Source: G025836975 sp040391135 (GTDB taxonomy: Bacteria > Pseudomonadota > Gammaproteobacteria > Burkholderiales > Burkholderiaceae_B). From it: a stretch of DNA of 64,000 nt. Below are positions 46,860-56,242 of this stretch, one piece after another. The stretch is from the NCBI GenBank assembly GCA_040391135.1, contig JBEBYL010000001.1, positions 124,001 through 188,000 on the forward strand, read 5' to 3'. Every line of letters begins with the position of its first letter. Position 1 is the stretch's first letter. The translations under genes and the position numbers were made by a program. Under the pieces are notes generated by a model. That model was not told where the DNA came from. It saw only the letters and a list, made by a program, of their open reading frames with translations, and ran no database searches.

Positions 46860-48362
46860 ATGGATAGTCTCGTTGCGCTGAATGGGTTTGGCCGAACCGC
46901 AGTGAAGCGCCTGGCAATTGCCGGAATGGCGTTGATGCTGGGTGCCTGTGCGGTGGGACCCGACTACCAGCGTCCGCCCGTCGATACCGGCGCGGCCTAT
47001 AAGGAAGCGCTGTCCGCCGCTCCGGCTGACCACGACGATGCAGTCAAGCAGGGCTGGGTGCCGGCGCAACCGGGCGATGCCGCGTTGCGCGGCGATTGGT
47101 GGCGGGTGTACAACGACCCGGTGCTGTCCGGCTTGATGGAGTCTTTGCAAGAAGAGAACCTGAACATCGTCCAGGCCGAGGCCCAGTATCGCCAGGCGCA
47201 AGCCCTGCTGCAGTCCAGCCGCTCCGGGTTCTTCCCCACGCTGGGCGCATCGGCTTCGTCCACGCGGTCCGGCAGCGGCAGCAATGGCAGCGGCGCCTCG
47301 TTTTCCGGCGGCGGCGACAGCACCGGGAACCAGTACACCCTTAGCGGGAATGTAAGCTGGGAGCCCGATCTATGGGGCAAGGTGCGCCGGTCGGTGGAGT
47401 CCAGCAGTGCCGGCTTGCAGGCCAGCGCCGCCGATGTCGCGGTAACCCGATTGAGCATGCAATCCACGCTGGCGCAGACTTATTTCAGATTGCGGATCAT
47501 GGACGCTGAAAAGCGGCTGCTGCAGCAAACGGTGGCGGCCTACGAGCGCTCGCTGGCCACGACGCAGAACCGCTATGACGCGGGAGTGGCGGCGCAGGCG
47601 GATGTCGAGGTGTCGCGCACGCAACTGGAGAATGGCCGAACGCAACTGCTTGCCCTGGATTGGCAACGAGCTCAGCTGGAGCATGCCATTGCCGTGCTAT
47701 TGGGCAAGGCGCCATCCGCGTTTGCGCTGGAGCCGGCCACGACGCTGGCATCCATACCCGCCATTCCCGTCGGCCTGCCGTCCCAATTGCTGCAAAGGCG
47801 GCCCGATGTCGCGGCGGCGGAGCGGCGCACCGCCGAAGCCAACGCGCGCATCGGTGTGGCGCAGGCGGCCTGGTTCCCCGACCTGACGCTTAGCGCCCAG
47901 GCCGGCTATCGCAGCGGGCAATGGGCGCAGTGGCTGACGGCGCCCGCCAGCTTCTGGTCGCTGGGCCCGGCGCTTGCCTTGACGATCTTCGATGGAGGGG
48001 CCCGCGAAGCGCAGGTCAAGGAAGCGCGCGCCGGCTACGATGCGCAAGTCGCGGCTTACCGCCAGACTGTGCTGACCGCCCTGCGCGAGGTGGAAGACTA
48101 TCTGGTGCAACTGCATGTGTTGGGACAAGAGCAGACAACACAGGGCCGCGCACTGGCCGCCGCCCGGGAATCCTTGCGCTTAACGCAGAACCAGTACGAG
48201 GCGGGGCTGATCGATTACCTGAGCGTGGTGCAGGTCGAAACCACCGCCCTGAGCACCGAGCGGGCCGCCCTGTCGCTGGCTTCCGATCGCCTGGTGGCCA
48301 GCGTGCAATTGATTGCGGCCCTGGGCGGCGGCTGGGACGCTGCCGCCTTGCCTCAGCCCTGA
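46860..48362 (+). CDS. NodT-family outer membrane efflux lipoprotein
   Basis: 500 residues from ATG 46860 (an in-frame ATG lies further upstream at 46824, but the signal peptide fits here). The lipobox is MLGACAVGPDYQRP, the hallmark start of NodT/OprM-type channels. Two TolC-like halves follow, with ESLQEENLNIVQAEAQYRQA and TAEANARIGVAQAAWFPDLT. A Ser/Gly-rich stretch at about 138-160 lies in a loop. It begins 33 bases after mdtC and completes a tripartite efflux operon of adaptor, two pump subunits and channel. Confidence 0.93.
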   Translation: MDSLVALNGFGRTAVKRLAIAGMALMLGACAVGPDYQRPPVDTGAAYKEALSAAPADHDDAVKQGWVPAQPGDAALRGDWWRVYNDPVLSGLMESLQEENLNIVQAEAQYRQAQALLQSSRSGFFPTLGASASSTRSGSGSNGSGASFSGGGDSTGNQYTLSGNVSWEPDLWGKVRRSVESSSAGLQASAADVAVTRLSMQSTLAQTYFRLRIMDAEKRLLQQTVAAYERSLATTQNRYDAGVAAQADVEVSRTQLENGRTQLLALDWQRAQLEHAIAVLLGKAPSAFALEPATTLASIPAIPVGLPSQLLQRRPDVAAAERRTAEANARIGVAQAAWFPDLTLSAQAGYRSGQWAQWLTAPASFWSLGPALALTIFDGGAREAQVKEARAGYDAQVAAYRQTVLTALREVEDYLVQLHVLGQEQTTQGRALAAARESLRLTQNQYEAGLIDYLSVVQVETTALSTERAALSLASDRLVASVQLIAALGGGWDAAALPQP

Positions 48363-49447
48363 TCGACCAGGTGGCGTATGCCGGCGATGCCGTGTGCGCC
48401 GTGTTGCCGCGCATCGGCTTGCGTGGCGGGCGATTGCCCGCCGATGGCGAAGACCGGCAAGCCGGCCTGGGCGCCCAGCAAGGCAAACTTTTCCCAACCC
48501 ATGCCCGGCTGGCCGGGATGCGAGGGCGTATCCAGCACATGGCCCAGCACGGCAAAGTCGGCGCCCAGGGCGCGTGCCGTCGCCAGGTCGTCCGCATCGT
48601 GCGCCGACACGCCGATCAAGCCCGATGCCTTTCTGATTTCGGCTGTTGCCGGCCCGGCGTCTTCGCCGGCCCCTGGCGATGCAAGCCCCCCGCCATCGTC
48701 GGGCAGGGAAAGGTTCAAGGAAAGCCGTGCCCGGGCATCCGCCGCCTTGAAATGCACGCCGTCGGCCTGTGCCCACCAGCTTTCAGGATGGCAACTGTTC
48801 ACCAGGCAGCGTGCTCCGGCGTCATGGCACATTTGCACGATCCGCTTGAATGCGGCATAGGCATCGGACTCCGATGCAGCCATCCAGGCAGGCTCGCGGA
48901 ACTGCACCAGCCGGATGCCTGCTTGCAAAGCCTGGGCCAGCTTTTTCAGGTAGGACGCAAGTCCGTCCCGCCCGCCTATGGATGTGATCAGGTACTGTTC
49001 CGGTAATTGCAGCCAGCGCATGGGCGGCTCGGTGGCCGGCAGCAGAGGGCCGACGGGCAAGTCCGCCTTCGGGTCGACCCAGGCCAGTTCCTGGTTCTCG
49101 CGGCCGGTGGGTGTGCCCGTCCAGCCATACACGCGGCAAAATGCCAGTTCCACGATGTTCTTGGGATATTCATGGGTATAGGTCACCCAGGGCGAGGCAT
49201 CGGTAACCCGTATGCCCAGCTCTTCGTCGAGCTCGCGGGCCAGCGCCTGCAGAGTGGACTCGCCCGCCTCGATCTTGCCGCCCGGCAGCTCCCACCATCC
49301 CGCCCAGGGTTTGTCGCTGGGCCGCTGCGCCAGCAACAACTGGCCGTCGGGGCGCAGGATCAGGCCGGCCGCCACCCTGATGAAGGGTTTGGCGGCCGGT
49401 GGCGTGGCGAGTGCATCCGAAGGCGTTGCCGGTGTGCTTTCAGACAT
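48353..49447 (-). CDS. Nudix hydrolase fused to thiamine phosphate synthase-like domain
   Basis: 364 residues. The N-terminal MutT-type domain (about 20-150) has the Nudix box GGKIEAGESTLQALARELDEELGI (positions about 56-79: GX5EX7REXXEEXGX holds, with the REXXEE part reading RELDEE). The C-terminal half (about 160-364) is a TIM barrel like ThiE/TenI, with LVQFREP, VNSCHPESWWAQADGVHF, IGVSAHDADDLATARALGAD (20) and FAVLGHVLDTPSHPGQPG. This is the known MutT plus ThiE-like architecture; nucleotide sanitation is likely, while true TMP synthase activity is uncertain. It overlaps the DUF815 gene end by 8 bases and converges on the NodT gene. Confidence 0.9.
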   Translation of the reverse strand: MSESTPATPSDALATPPAAKPFIRVAAGLILRPDGQLLLAQRPSDKPWAGWWELPGGKIEAGESTLQALARELDEELGIRVTDASPWVTYTHEYPKNIVELAFCRVYGWTGTPTGRENQELAWVDPKADLPVGPLLPATEPPMRWLQLPEQYLITSIGGRDGLASYLKKLAQALQAGIRLVQFREPAWMAASESDAYAAFKRIVQMCHDAGARCLVNSCHPESWWAQADGVHFKAADARARLSLNLSLPDDGGGLASPGAGEDAGPATAEIRKASGLIGVSAHDADDLATARALGADFAVLGHVLDTPSHPGQPGMGWEKFALLGAQAGLPVFAIGGQSPATQADARQHGAHGIAGIRHLVDQG

Positions 49448-50306
49448 GGCGCGCCGCCCAGTCGCGCGCGAACTGGCGTGCGACCCGCCCCGAGCGCGAC
49501 CCGCGTTCCAGCGCCCATTGCAGCGCTTCCGTGCGCGAGGCTTCGATGTCCGCCGGCGAACAGCCGTGCTCGGCCAGCCAGTAGTGCACGATGTCCAGAT
49601 AGTCGTCCTGCTTGAAGGGGTAGAACGACAGCCACAGGCCGAAGCGCTCGGACAGGGAAATCTTTTCTTCCACGGTCTCGCCAGGATGGATCTCGCCGTC
49701 GGACTGATGCTTGGCGCTGAGGTTCTCGCTCATGTATTCCGGCATCAGGTGGCGGCGGTTCGATGTGGCGTAGATAAGCACGTTGTCGCCCGAAGCGCTG
49801 ACCGATCCGTCCAGCACGGATTTCAAGGCCTTGTAGCCGGGCTCGCCTTCCTCGAAGGACAAATCGTCGCAGAAGATAATGAAGCGCTCGGGCCGGCCGC
49901 TGACCAGATCGACGATGTCGCCCAGGTCGCCCATATCGGCCTTGTCGACCTCGATAAGGCGCAGGCCCTGATCCCCATAGGCGGCCAGCATGGCCTTGAC
50001 CAGAGAGCTCTTGCCGGTGCCGCGGGCGCCGGTCATCAGGACGTTGTTGGCCGGCTTCTTGTGCAGGAAGTGCTGCGTATTCCGGTCAATGATGGATTTT
50101 TGCCGCTCGATGTGCTGAAGATCCTGCATATTGATGCTGGAAACATTCTGCACCGCATCCAGCCAGCCGCGCGCGCCCCGCTTGCGCCAGCGGAAGGCAT
50201 GCGCCGTCCAGTCGATTTCGGGTGGGGCGGGGGGAAGCCACGCCTCTAGCTGCGCCAAAACACGTTCGGCGCGGCCAATCAGCGTACTCAAGTCGTTGGC
50301 AGTCAC
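49440..50306 (-). CDS. DUF815-family AAA+ ATPase
   Basis: 288 residues from a GTG at 50306 (VTANDLSTLI), chosen because GGAGA lies five bases upstream; a TTG at 50324 would place that ribosome site inside the gene. Walker A is MTGARGTGKSSLVKAML, Walker B is RFIIFCDDLSFEEGEPG, and the sensor region has DNVLIYATSNRRHLMPEYM. The family is a DnaA/AAA-like ATPase of unknown biological role. It is followed by, and overlaps, the Nudix gene. Confidence 0.9.
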   Translation of the reverse strand: MTANDLSTLIGRAERVLAQLEAWLPPAPPEIDWTAHAFRWRKRGARGWLDAVQNVSSINMQDLQHIERQKSIIDRNTQHFLHKKPANNVLMTGARGTGKSSLVKAMLAAYGDQGLRLIEVDKADMGDLGDIVDLVSGRPERFIIFCDDLSFEEGEPGYKALKSVLDGSVSASGDNVLIYATSNRRHLMPEYMSENLSAKHQSDGEIHPGETVEEKISLSERFGLWLSFYPFKQDDYLDIVHYWLAEHGCSPADIEASRTEALQWALERGSRSGRVARQFARDWAARHV

Positions 50307-50427
50307 AAAAATCTCCAGAAACAAATCGTGGCAAAACCCACATTATCGCTAATTTGGCCAGGGCCGGCCTTTGGAGTCGTCACGTATAATCCTAGCCTTG
50401 ATCTGAAGGATCGTATCAACATTAACT

Positions 50428-51411
50428 TTGAACCCGGACCACGCTTTGAATCTCCCCGAGTTAATTGCCCCCATTGAAGACGATATGAAGGCAGTCGATG
50501 CGGTAATACGCGCACGCCTCGATTCAGACGTCGTCCTGATCCGCACGATAGGCGACTACATAGTGGGGGCGGGCGGAAAGCGGATGCGGCCCGCCATGGT
50601 GCTCATGGTGGCCAATGCTCTGGGCTACAAGGGAAGCAAGCATCATCTGCTGGCGGCAGTGGTCGAGTTCATCCACACCGCCACCTTGCTGCACGACGAC
50701 GTCGTCGACGAGTCCGACCTGCGCCGCGGCCGCAGCACCGCCAACGCGGTATTCGGCAATGCGGCCAGCGTGCTTGTGGGGGACTATCTGTATTCGCGCT
50801 CGTTCGAAATGATGGTTGAATCGGATTCCATGCCGGCCATGTCGGTCTTGTCGGCGGCCACCACAGTCATTGCCGAAGGCGAAGTGCTGCAACTGCTTAA
50901 CGTCCACGATCCCGATGTCTCGCTGGAGCGCTACTTGCAGGTCGTGCGCTACAAGACGGCCAAACTGTTCGAGGCTGCCGCTCAAGTGGGCGCCATCGTG
51001 GGCGGCGCGACGCCGGACCAGATAGCCGCCGCCGCCGCTTATGGCCGGCACATCGGCACGGCGTTCCAGTTGATCGACGATGTGCTGGATTACAGCGGCG
51101 ACGCCGAGGCGCTGGGCAAGAACGTGGGCGACGACCTGCGTGAAGGCAAACCCACCATGCCGCTCATCCGGGTCATGGAAGTGGGCAGCGCCCAGCAAAA
51201 AGCATTGATCCAGGACGCCATACGCACCGGCGACGCCGACTTTGTCGCCGTGGCCCGCGCCATACAGGATACGCGGGCGCTGGACTATACCCGCGAGGCC
51301 GCCGTGGCCGAAGCCGGATTGGCCCGGGATGCCCTGGCCGGCTTCCCCGTTTCCGTTCATCGCGATTCTTTGTTAGAATTTTGTTCTTTCGCGGTAGAAC
51401 GCGATAGGTAG
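50428..51411 (+). CDS. ispB: Octaprenyl diphosphate synthase
   Basis: 327 residues. It extends farnesyl diphosphate to the C40 side chain of ubiquinone. The two Asp-rich motifs are LLHDDVVDESD and QLIDDVLDYSGD, with GGKRMRPAMVLM upstream. No ATG is suitably placed: TTG 50428 and TTG 50446 (LNLPELIAPIEDDMKAVDAV) are candidates; 50446 gives the N-terminus usual for the family. A TATAAT box lies at 50385. It is divergent from the DUF815 gene and followed by tRNA-Pro. It links functionally with ubiE/ubiJ/ubiB but is far from them. Confidence 0.93.
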   Translation: MNPDHALNLPELIAPIEDDMKAVDAVIRARLDSDVVLIRTIGDYIVGAGGKRMRPAMVLMVANALGYKGSKHHLLAAVVEFIHTATLLHDDVVDESDLRRGRSTANAVFGNAASVLVGDYLYSRSFEMMVESDSMPAMSVLSAATTVIAEGEVLQLLNVHDPDVSLERYLQVVRYKTAKLFEAAAQVGAIVGGATPDQIAAAAAYGRHIGTAFQLIDDVLDYSGDAEALGKNVGDDLREGKPTMPLIRVMEVGSAQQKALIQDAIRTGDADFVAVARAIQDTRALDYTREAAVAEAGLARDALAGFPVSVHRDSLLEFCSFAVERDR

Positions 51412-51481
51412 TAAGCTGTAAATCCCGTTGTTGCCGGTTTTTCTTGTTTGAATAGGTCGGTGGCAAGCTTCACGAGTAAAT

Positions 51482-51558
51482 CGGGGCGTAGCTCAGCCTG
51501 GTAGAGTACTGCGTTCGGGACGCAGGAGTCGCATGTTCGAATCATGTCGCCCCGACCA
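51482..51558 (+). tRNA. tRNA-Pro (anticodon CGG)
   Basis: 77 bases with encoded CCA. Acceptor stem CGGGGCG pairs with CGCCCCG, the anticodon arm is CTGCG-TTCGGGA-CGCAG giving anticodon CGG, and the T-loop is GTTCGAATC. It begins 70 bases after ispB and is followed by an intrinsic terminator. Confidence 0.97.
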
Positions 51559-51572
51559 AGAATTCCAAATTA

Positions 51573-51604
51573 AGCCCTTGCCATGCAAGGGCTTTTTGTT
51601 TTTT
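51573..51604 (+). terminator. Intrinsic terminator of tRNA-Pro
   Basis: Perfect 9-base stem AGCCCTTGC / GCAAGGGCT with a 3-base loop, followed by TTTTTGTTTTTT. It ends the ispB-tRNA transcript. Confidence 0.9.
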
Positions 51605-51784
51605 GCTGCGGGGCAGCATCATATAAGAAATGCGCTTATGCGCCTGTTTTCATCCATCAGCGCGTATTATTCGAAAAATTCCTTTTGAGAGTCCTGCGAA
51701 ATTCGCGCGGTAGACCTGATAGGATCGTTTCGGCTGCACACAGTGGCCGAAAACCAAGTAGGAACTAATAGCTCAGGTGATGCC

Positions 51785-52693
51785 ATGTTGACGTTCAAGC
51801 AGATCGAGGCGCTCTATTGGGTGGTGGAGCTTGGCGGGTTCGCCAAGGCGGCCGATAAGCTCAATACCACGCAGTCGGCGATTACCAAACGGATCAAAGA
51901 GCTGGAAGCCGATTTCGATATCCAGGTTTTTGACCGCTCGTCGAAGAAGGCGGTCATTACCCAGAAGGGCCGTGAAATCTTCGAGATGGCGGACAGCCTG
52001 CTGTCGCTGCGCGATGTGATGCTGATCAGGCTCAAGGGGCATCACACATTCTCGGGCACGCTTCGCCTGGGGATCACTGAAATCACCGCAATGACCTGGC
52101 TGCCCGATCTAATGCGCGAGTTGAAAATATTCTTCCCGCAATTGAAAGTGACGCCCATCATCGGCATGGCGGCCGAACTGCATAAGAACTTGCTTGAGGC
52201 GCGCCTTGACATGGCTTTCCTGCATGGCGACCTGCGCGGCCCATTGCTGGAGGCCGAGCCGCTGGGGATGTTGAAGTTTGCCTGGATGGGCAGCCCCGAG
52301 TTCATTTCAGGCGACAAGATATATACCCCCGAGGAAATCTCGAAGATGTTCCTGATTCGCCAGGATCAGGAGTCGGGGCTTAACGGCATTTATGATGAAT
52401 GGTTGAAGCCCTACAGTGCGGAGCAAAACCTTTTTACGATCAATAGCCTCTTGGCGATGGCGGGCCTGACGGTTGCCGGTTTCGGCGTGTCGTGCCTGCC
52501 TGTGGACTATTTCTACAGCCTGGTACAGCAAAGAAAGCTGATCGTCGCCCAAACCACCAAGCCCACGCCCCAGTCGCAGTATTGTTCGATGTACTTGAAG
52601 AACATGAACAGCGCGCTATATCAGGAGATTGCGGAACTGGCTCGGCAGTGCTGCAATTTCGCCGTGCCTTACGGTACGGCGGTTGGGGCATGA
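51785..52693 (+). CDS. LysR-type transcriptional regulator
   Basis: 302 residues from ATG 51785 (MLTFKQIEALYWVVELGGF). The winged HTH is AADKLNTTQSAITKRIKELE, and the substrate-binding domain begins near SGTLRLGITEITAMTWLPDL and ends with QEIAELARQ. It converges directly on the ABC transporter ATPase gene: stop codons are adjacent at 52693/52694. A role in controlling the amino acid uptake operon is inferred; no metabolic ligand can be named. An upstream frame extension to 51743 lacks family sequence. Confidence 0.92.
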   Translation: MLTFKQIEALYWVVELGGFAKAADKLNTTQSAITKRIKELEADFDIQVFDRSSKKAVITQKGREIFEMADSLLSLRDVMLIRLKGHHTFSGTLRLGITEITAMTWLPDLMRELKIFFPQLKVTPIIGMAAELHKNLLEARLDMAFLHGDLRGPLLEAEPLGMLKFAWMGSPEFISGDKIYTPEEISKMFLIRQDQESGLNGIYDEWLKPYSAEQNLFTINSLLAMAGLTVAGFGVSCLPVDYFYSLVQQRKLIVAQTTKPTPQSQYCSMYLKNMNSALYQEIAELARQCCNFAVPYGTAVGA

Positions 52694-53416
52694 TCAGTGC
52701 TTGATATCGGACAGGAATTTGCGTGCCCGGTCGGAGGCCGGTTGTGTGAAGAACTGCCCCGGTTGAGCTGTTTCGACGATCTTGCCGGCGTCCATGAACC
52801 AAACGACATCGCCGACATCCCGGGCAAAATTCATTTCGTGCGTTACGCAAACCATGGTCATGCCATCTTTGGCCAATGATTTCATCACCAGCAGCACTTC
52901 GTTCACCATCTCTGGATCAAGCGCGCTGGTGGGTTCGTCGAAGAGCATGATGCGGGGCTGCATGGCCAGGGCCCGGGCAATCGCGACGCGCTGCTGCTGT
53001 CCACCGGAAAGCTGAGCGGGAAACGCGCCGGCTTTGTGAGACAGGCCCACCCGTTCCAGCAGTGCCGCCGCCGACTCTTGCGCCTGCTTCTTGTTCATTC
53101 GCCCAAGCATGACCGGCGCCATCATCAGGTTGTCCATGACATTCATGTGGGGAAACAGATTGAACTGCTGAAACACAAAGCCGATATGGCTGCGCAGCTC
53201 GTCGATAGAGCGGCAGGTATGGACGGGTGTGTCGTCCACGTAAATCTCGCCTTGCTGAATGGGCTCAAGGCGGTTCACGGTGCGGATCAGGGTCGATTTT
53301 CCGGAACCGGAAGGCCCGCATACAACGATGACTTCCCCTTGCTTGACCTGCGCGTTGATATTGTCAAGGGCCAGGTAGTCGCCATACCATTTGCTTACGT
53401 TCTTGAATTGAATCAT
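52694..53416 (-). CDS. Polar amino acid ABC transporter ATPase (GlnQ-like)
   Basis: 240 residues. Walker A GPSGSGKST, signature LSGGQQQRVAIARAL, Walker B RIMLFDEPTSALDPEM, and the switch His in VCVTHEMNFARDV. The family energises uptake of polar amino acids such as glutamine, glutamate or cystine. It immediately follows the second permease gene and is the last gene of the four-gene ABC operon. Confidence 0.94.
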   Translation of the reverse strand: MIQFKNVSKWYGDYLALDNINAQVKQGEVIVVCGPSGSGKSTLIRTVNRLEPIQQGEIYVDDTPVHTCRSIDELRSHIGFVFQQFNLFPHMNVMDNLMMAPVMLGRMNKKQAQESAAALLERVGLSHKAGAFPAQLSGGQQQRVAIARALAMQPRIMLFDEPTSALDPEMVNEVLLVMKSLAKDGMTMVCVTHEMNFARDVGDVVWFMDAGKIVETAQPGQFFTQPASDRARKFLSDIKH

Positions 53417-54118
53417 TTAGATCACCTGAACAACCATTGTGCGTTTGATCTGGATGCGGTTTTCAACCAGCTTCACCAAACCGCTGAGGATCAAATTGAG
53501 TGTGAAGTACGTGAGCGCCAGCAGTCCGAACACTTCGAACGGTTTGGTCAGCAGCATGTTGTTGACTTGGGCGGCGGCGAATGTCAGTTCATGGACGCTG
53601 ATCACAAACCCCAATGAAGTCTCCTTCACTGTCGAGATGAATTGGCTGAGCATGCTTGGCAGGGTGTTGTACAAGGCTTGCGGCAAAATAATGCGCTGCA
53701 TGGTCTGGGTGTAACTTAGGCCCAGCGAACGGCCGGCCTCGAGCTGGCCCGCGGGCAGGGCCTGGATGCCGCTGCGGATGATCTCGGCCAAGTAGGCGCT
53801 TTCATAGATCACCAGTGCCGCGATCATGGTCGTGGCGCCGCCCACCGGTCGATTGATGATGATGGGCACAAAAAAGTATGCCCAGAAAATAAACATCAGC
53901 AGCGGCAGGCCCCTGACGATATAGACGATGGCGGTGCTGGGCCAGTAGAAAATGCGGATGGTGCTGATTCGGCCCAAGGCAAGCAGGATGCCGAAAGGGA
54001 ATGCCAGCGCCAGGCTTATCAGTGCCAGACCGACAGTCGCCACCAGGCCGCCCATCGCCCCATTGGGATACTGGCCCACCAGCAGGAGCAGCCAGTTGTC
54101 AGAAAGAATGTCCAGCAT
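53417..54118 (-). CDS. Polar amino acid ABC transporter permease 1 (HisM-type)
   Basis: 233 residues with five hydrophobic segments. The amino acid permease EAA region reads ALPAGQLEAGRSLGLSYTQT, just before the coupling loop, and IILPQALYNTLPSMLSQFIS follows, as in HisMQ/GlnP proteins. Both permeases have equal length and likely form a heterodimer. The stop codon lies against the ATPase gene start at 53416/53417. Confidence 0.92.
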   Translation of the reverse strand: MLDILSDNWLLLLVGQYPNGAMGGLVATVGLALISLALAFPFGILLALGRISTIRIFYWPSTAIVYIVRGLPLLMFIFWAYFFVPIIINRPVGGATTMIAALVIYESAYLAEIIRSGIQALPAGQLEAGRSLGLSYTQTMQRIILPQALYNTLPSMLSQFISTVKETSLGFVISVHELTFAAAQVNNMLLTKPFEVFGLLALTYFTLNLILSGLVKLVENRIQIKRTMVVQVI

Positions 54119-54132
54119 ATTTTCTCCTTCTG

Positions 54133-54834
54133 TCAGCGTTTGGCCGCGGCAGCGCGGTGTTTGGAAATGTAGGCTCCGCCGAACATCAGCAGGAGGGATA
54201 CAGCCAGATAAAGCGCCGTGACGACGGTATAGACCTCAAAGGTCTTGAAGGTGGCGGATTCGATCTCGCGTCCCGCACCGGTAAGTTCGATCAGGCCGAT
54301 CGCCATGGCCAGGCTGGTGTTCTTGAAAAGCAGCAGTGTCTGGTTGGTCAGCGGCGGGATGGCGATGGTGAACGCCTGGGGAAGAATGACTTTACGCATA
54401 GAGCGCATATAGCTCAGGCCCAATGAGCGTGAGGCCTCCAGCTGGCCATCCGGAATGGCGCGTATCGCGCTGCGCAAATCTTCGGCGACATAGGCTGCCG
54501 TCACCAGTCCAATGGCAATCGTCGAAAACAGAAACTCGCCACCCCACTGATTGACGGCGTCGTTCAGCGCCATAGGCAGCAGCGCCGCGACCCCGAAGTA
54601 CCAAAGCAGGATATGCACCAGCATGGGCACGTTGCGGTGAAATGCCACATACAGCGCAATGATGTAGTTAAGGGGGCGGCGATCGAGCATACGCAGTATG
54701 GCAAGCACGCTGCCCAGTCCGAACGCCAATAGCCAGGCAAGCGCAGTCATCTTGAGGGTCGTCATCAGGCCCCCAAGAATCAGCATGGGGTAGCCGTTGC
54801 TGAGCAACGCACCGAAATCGAGTGTGTAGTTCAT
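54133..54834 (-). CDS. Polar amino acid ABC transporter permease 2 (HisQ-type)
   Basis: 233 residues with hydrophobic segments and the EAA-like block AIPDGQLEASRSLGLSYMRS, followed by VILPQAFTIAIPPLTNQTLL. An N-terminal hydrophobic stretch (about 18-45) is typical of the family. It lies 14 bases upstream of the first permease gene in the same operon and 23 bases after the binding protein gene. Confidence 0.92.
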   Translation of the reverse strand: MNYTLDFGALLSNGYPMLILGGLMTTLKMTALAWLLAFGLGSVLAILRMLDRRPLNYIIALYVAFHRNVPMLVHILLWYFGVAALLPMALNDAVNQWGGEFLFSTIAIGLVTAAYVAEDLRSAIRAIPDGQLEASRSLGLSYMRSMRKVILPQAFTIAIPPLTNQTLLLFKNTSLAMAIGLIELTGAGREIESATFKTFEVYTVVTALYLAVSLLLMFGGAYISKHRAAAAKR

Positions 54835-54857
54835 GAAACGACCGCCCCTTTTTCCGA

Positions 54858-55688
54858 CTAACCCTTGATTTCCTCAAACTTGAATTCGCGCTTGGTGTAG
54901 AACTTCGTGTCCTTGCCGAACCATTTGTCGAAGATGGTCTGTGCCTTGCCCGATGCTTCCAATTGAGCCATGGTCTTGTTGACTTCCGCCAGCAGTTCTT
55001 TTTCGCCCTTGCGAACGCCTATGCCCCAAGGCTCGGTGAACAGCGCCTTGCCGATGATTTCCGTCTTGACGGCCGACTTATCCGAGTCTTGCTTGAATTT
55101 CAGCAACATCAGTTCGGAGCCGACAAACCCCGAGACCTTGTTTTGTACCAGAGCCAGATACGAGGTTGGGGGATCTTTGAACGTAACGGTAGTGACGTCG
55201 GGGATAAGCCGCTTCGCACCCGCTTCGGAGGACGAGCCGCTGACGGCGCTGACCCGCTTGCCCGTCAGGTCAACAGGTGTCTTCAGCGTGCCGGCATCGG
55301 CGCTGCGGATCAGGATTTTTTGCGGACTGACATAGTCGGCATAGCTGTAATCGATTTGTTTGGCGCGGTCGGGAGACCAGCCCAGGTTGGCCGCCACAAC
55401 GTCGACGCGGCCCGCAACCAGCTCGGGAATACGCGCGGCCACAGAAATCATCTTGACTTCGAGCTTGACGCCCAGGTGATCCGCTATCTCTTTGCAAAGA
55501 TCGACCTCATAACCGACGACTTCGCGCGTCTTGGGGTCCTGGAAGCTGAAGGGCTCCGATGTGCCCAGCGTGCCGCAGACCAGCGTATTGCGGCTCTTGA
55601 CGTCATCCAGCGCGTTGGCGGAAGCGGCGCAACTGGCGCCCAGGGCCAGCACCATGGCTGTGGCTTTCAATGTGTCTTTGAGTTTCAT
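54858..55688 (-). CDS. Amino acid ABC transporter periplasmic binding protein
   Basis: 276 residues from ATG 55688 with a signal peptide (about 1-24, LKATAMVLALGASCAASANA). SBP_bac_3 type: LVCGTLGTSEPFSFQDPKTR near the start, VGYEVDLCKEIADHLGVKLE, then VSAVSGSSSEAGAKRLIPDV, and WFGKDTKFYTKREF at the end. The ligand-contact residues for a specific amino acid cannot be told from sequence. It is first gene of the ABC operon. The promoter lies in the 554-base divergent region shared with the class V enzyme gene. Confidence 0.92.
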   Translation of the reverse strand: MKLKDTLKATAMVLALGASCAASANALDDVKSRNTLVCGTLGTSEPFSFQDPKTREVVGYEVDLCKEIADHLGVKLEVKMISVAARIPELVAGRVDVVAANLGWSPDRAKQIDYSYADYVSPQKILIRSADAGTLKTPVDLTGKRVSAVSGSSSEAGAKRLIPDVTTVTFKDPPTSYLALVQNKVSGFVGSELMLLKFKQDSDKSAVKTEIIGKALFTEPWGIGVRKGEKELLAEVNKTMAQLEASGKAQTIFDKWFGKDTKFYTKREFKFEEIKG

Positions 55689-56242
55689 GAGTCTCTCCGA
55701 AGATGGGTGATTATTGTCAATTAACTGGCTGATATGGCCGCGCGGTCTTCTTGAGCATGCCGCGTCTCGTCTTGATGCCGGCTGCAAAGCTATTTCGGCA
55801 TGCCTTCATGGCCATTGGCTGCATCATGCAAAAAGTTTCAGGGATGAAAAAGGGAATTAATGTTCAGCTTGAATATTCCCCCAGGGAATGTCTTTGCCTG
55901 TAAAGGTCGAACTTGCACGGAGGTATTTGTAAAGCTTTTATAAATCAATATCATGGAGGCATTTTCTGCTCTCGGTAGGCACTCGGGAAAGACCCTTGCT
56001 CTGGTTTGAAATGAACAAGAGGATAGCGCCCTATACGGGATAACACCTAGCGATTGCGGCGAAACTTCCAGGCGTTCTCATCACAAAAATAGATTCCATA
56101 CCCATAAAGGGAATCCTCGGCGGAAACGCCGACACATCGCTTTATTTCATGTGTTCCTATACAAAAATCTCTCTTTCTTTAAACGGAGATCGATTCCATA
56201 ATCGCCGTAGTTTCGCAACGCCAACTACGTCGAGAGCATCGT
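55689..56242. promoter_or_regulatory. Divergent regulatory region between the ABC operon and the class V enzyme
   Basis: No protein-coding gene is seen in these 554 bases, which are more AT-rich than the genes on either side. Visible sites: ATTCCC-N3-GGGAAT at 55875-55889 (it contains T-N11-A, the LysR-type operator form), GATTCC-N12-GGAATC at 56092-56115, TTCCTATACA at 56154-56163 (the half-site of the 44-bp palindrome at 61331) and GATTCCATAATC near 56192. The last three lie within about 150 bases of the class V gene start, so they are likely regulator sites for it. Confidence 0.5.
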
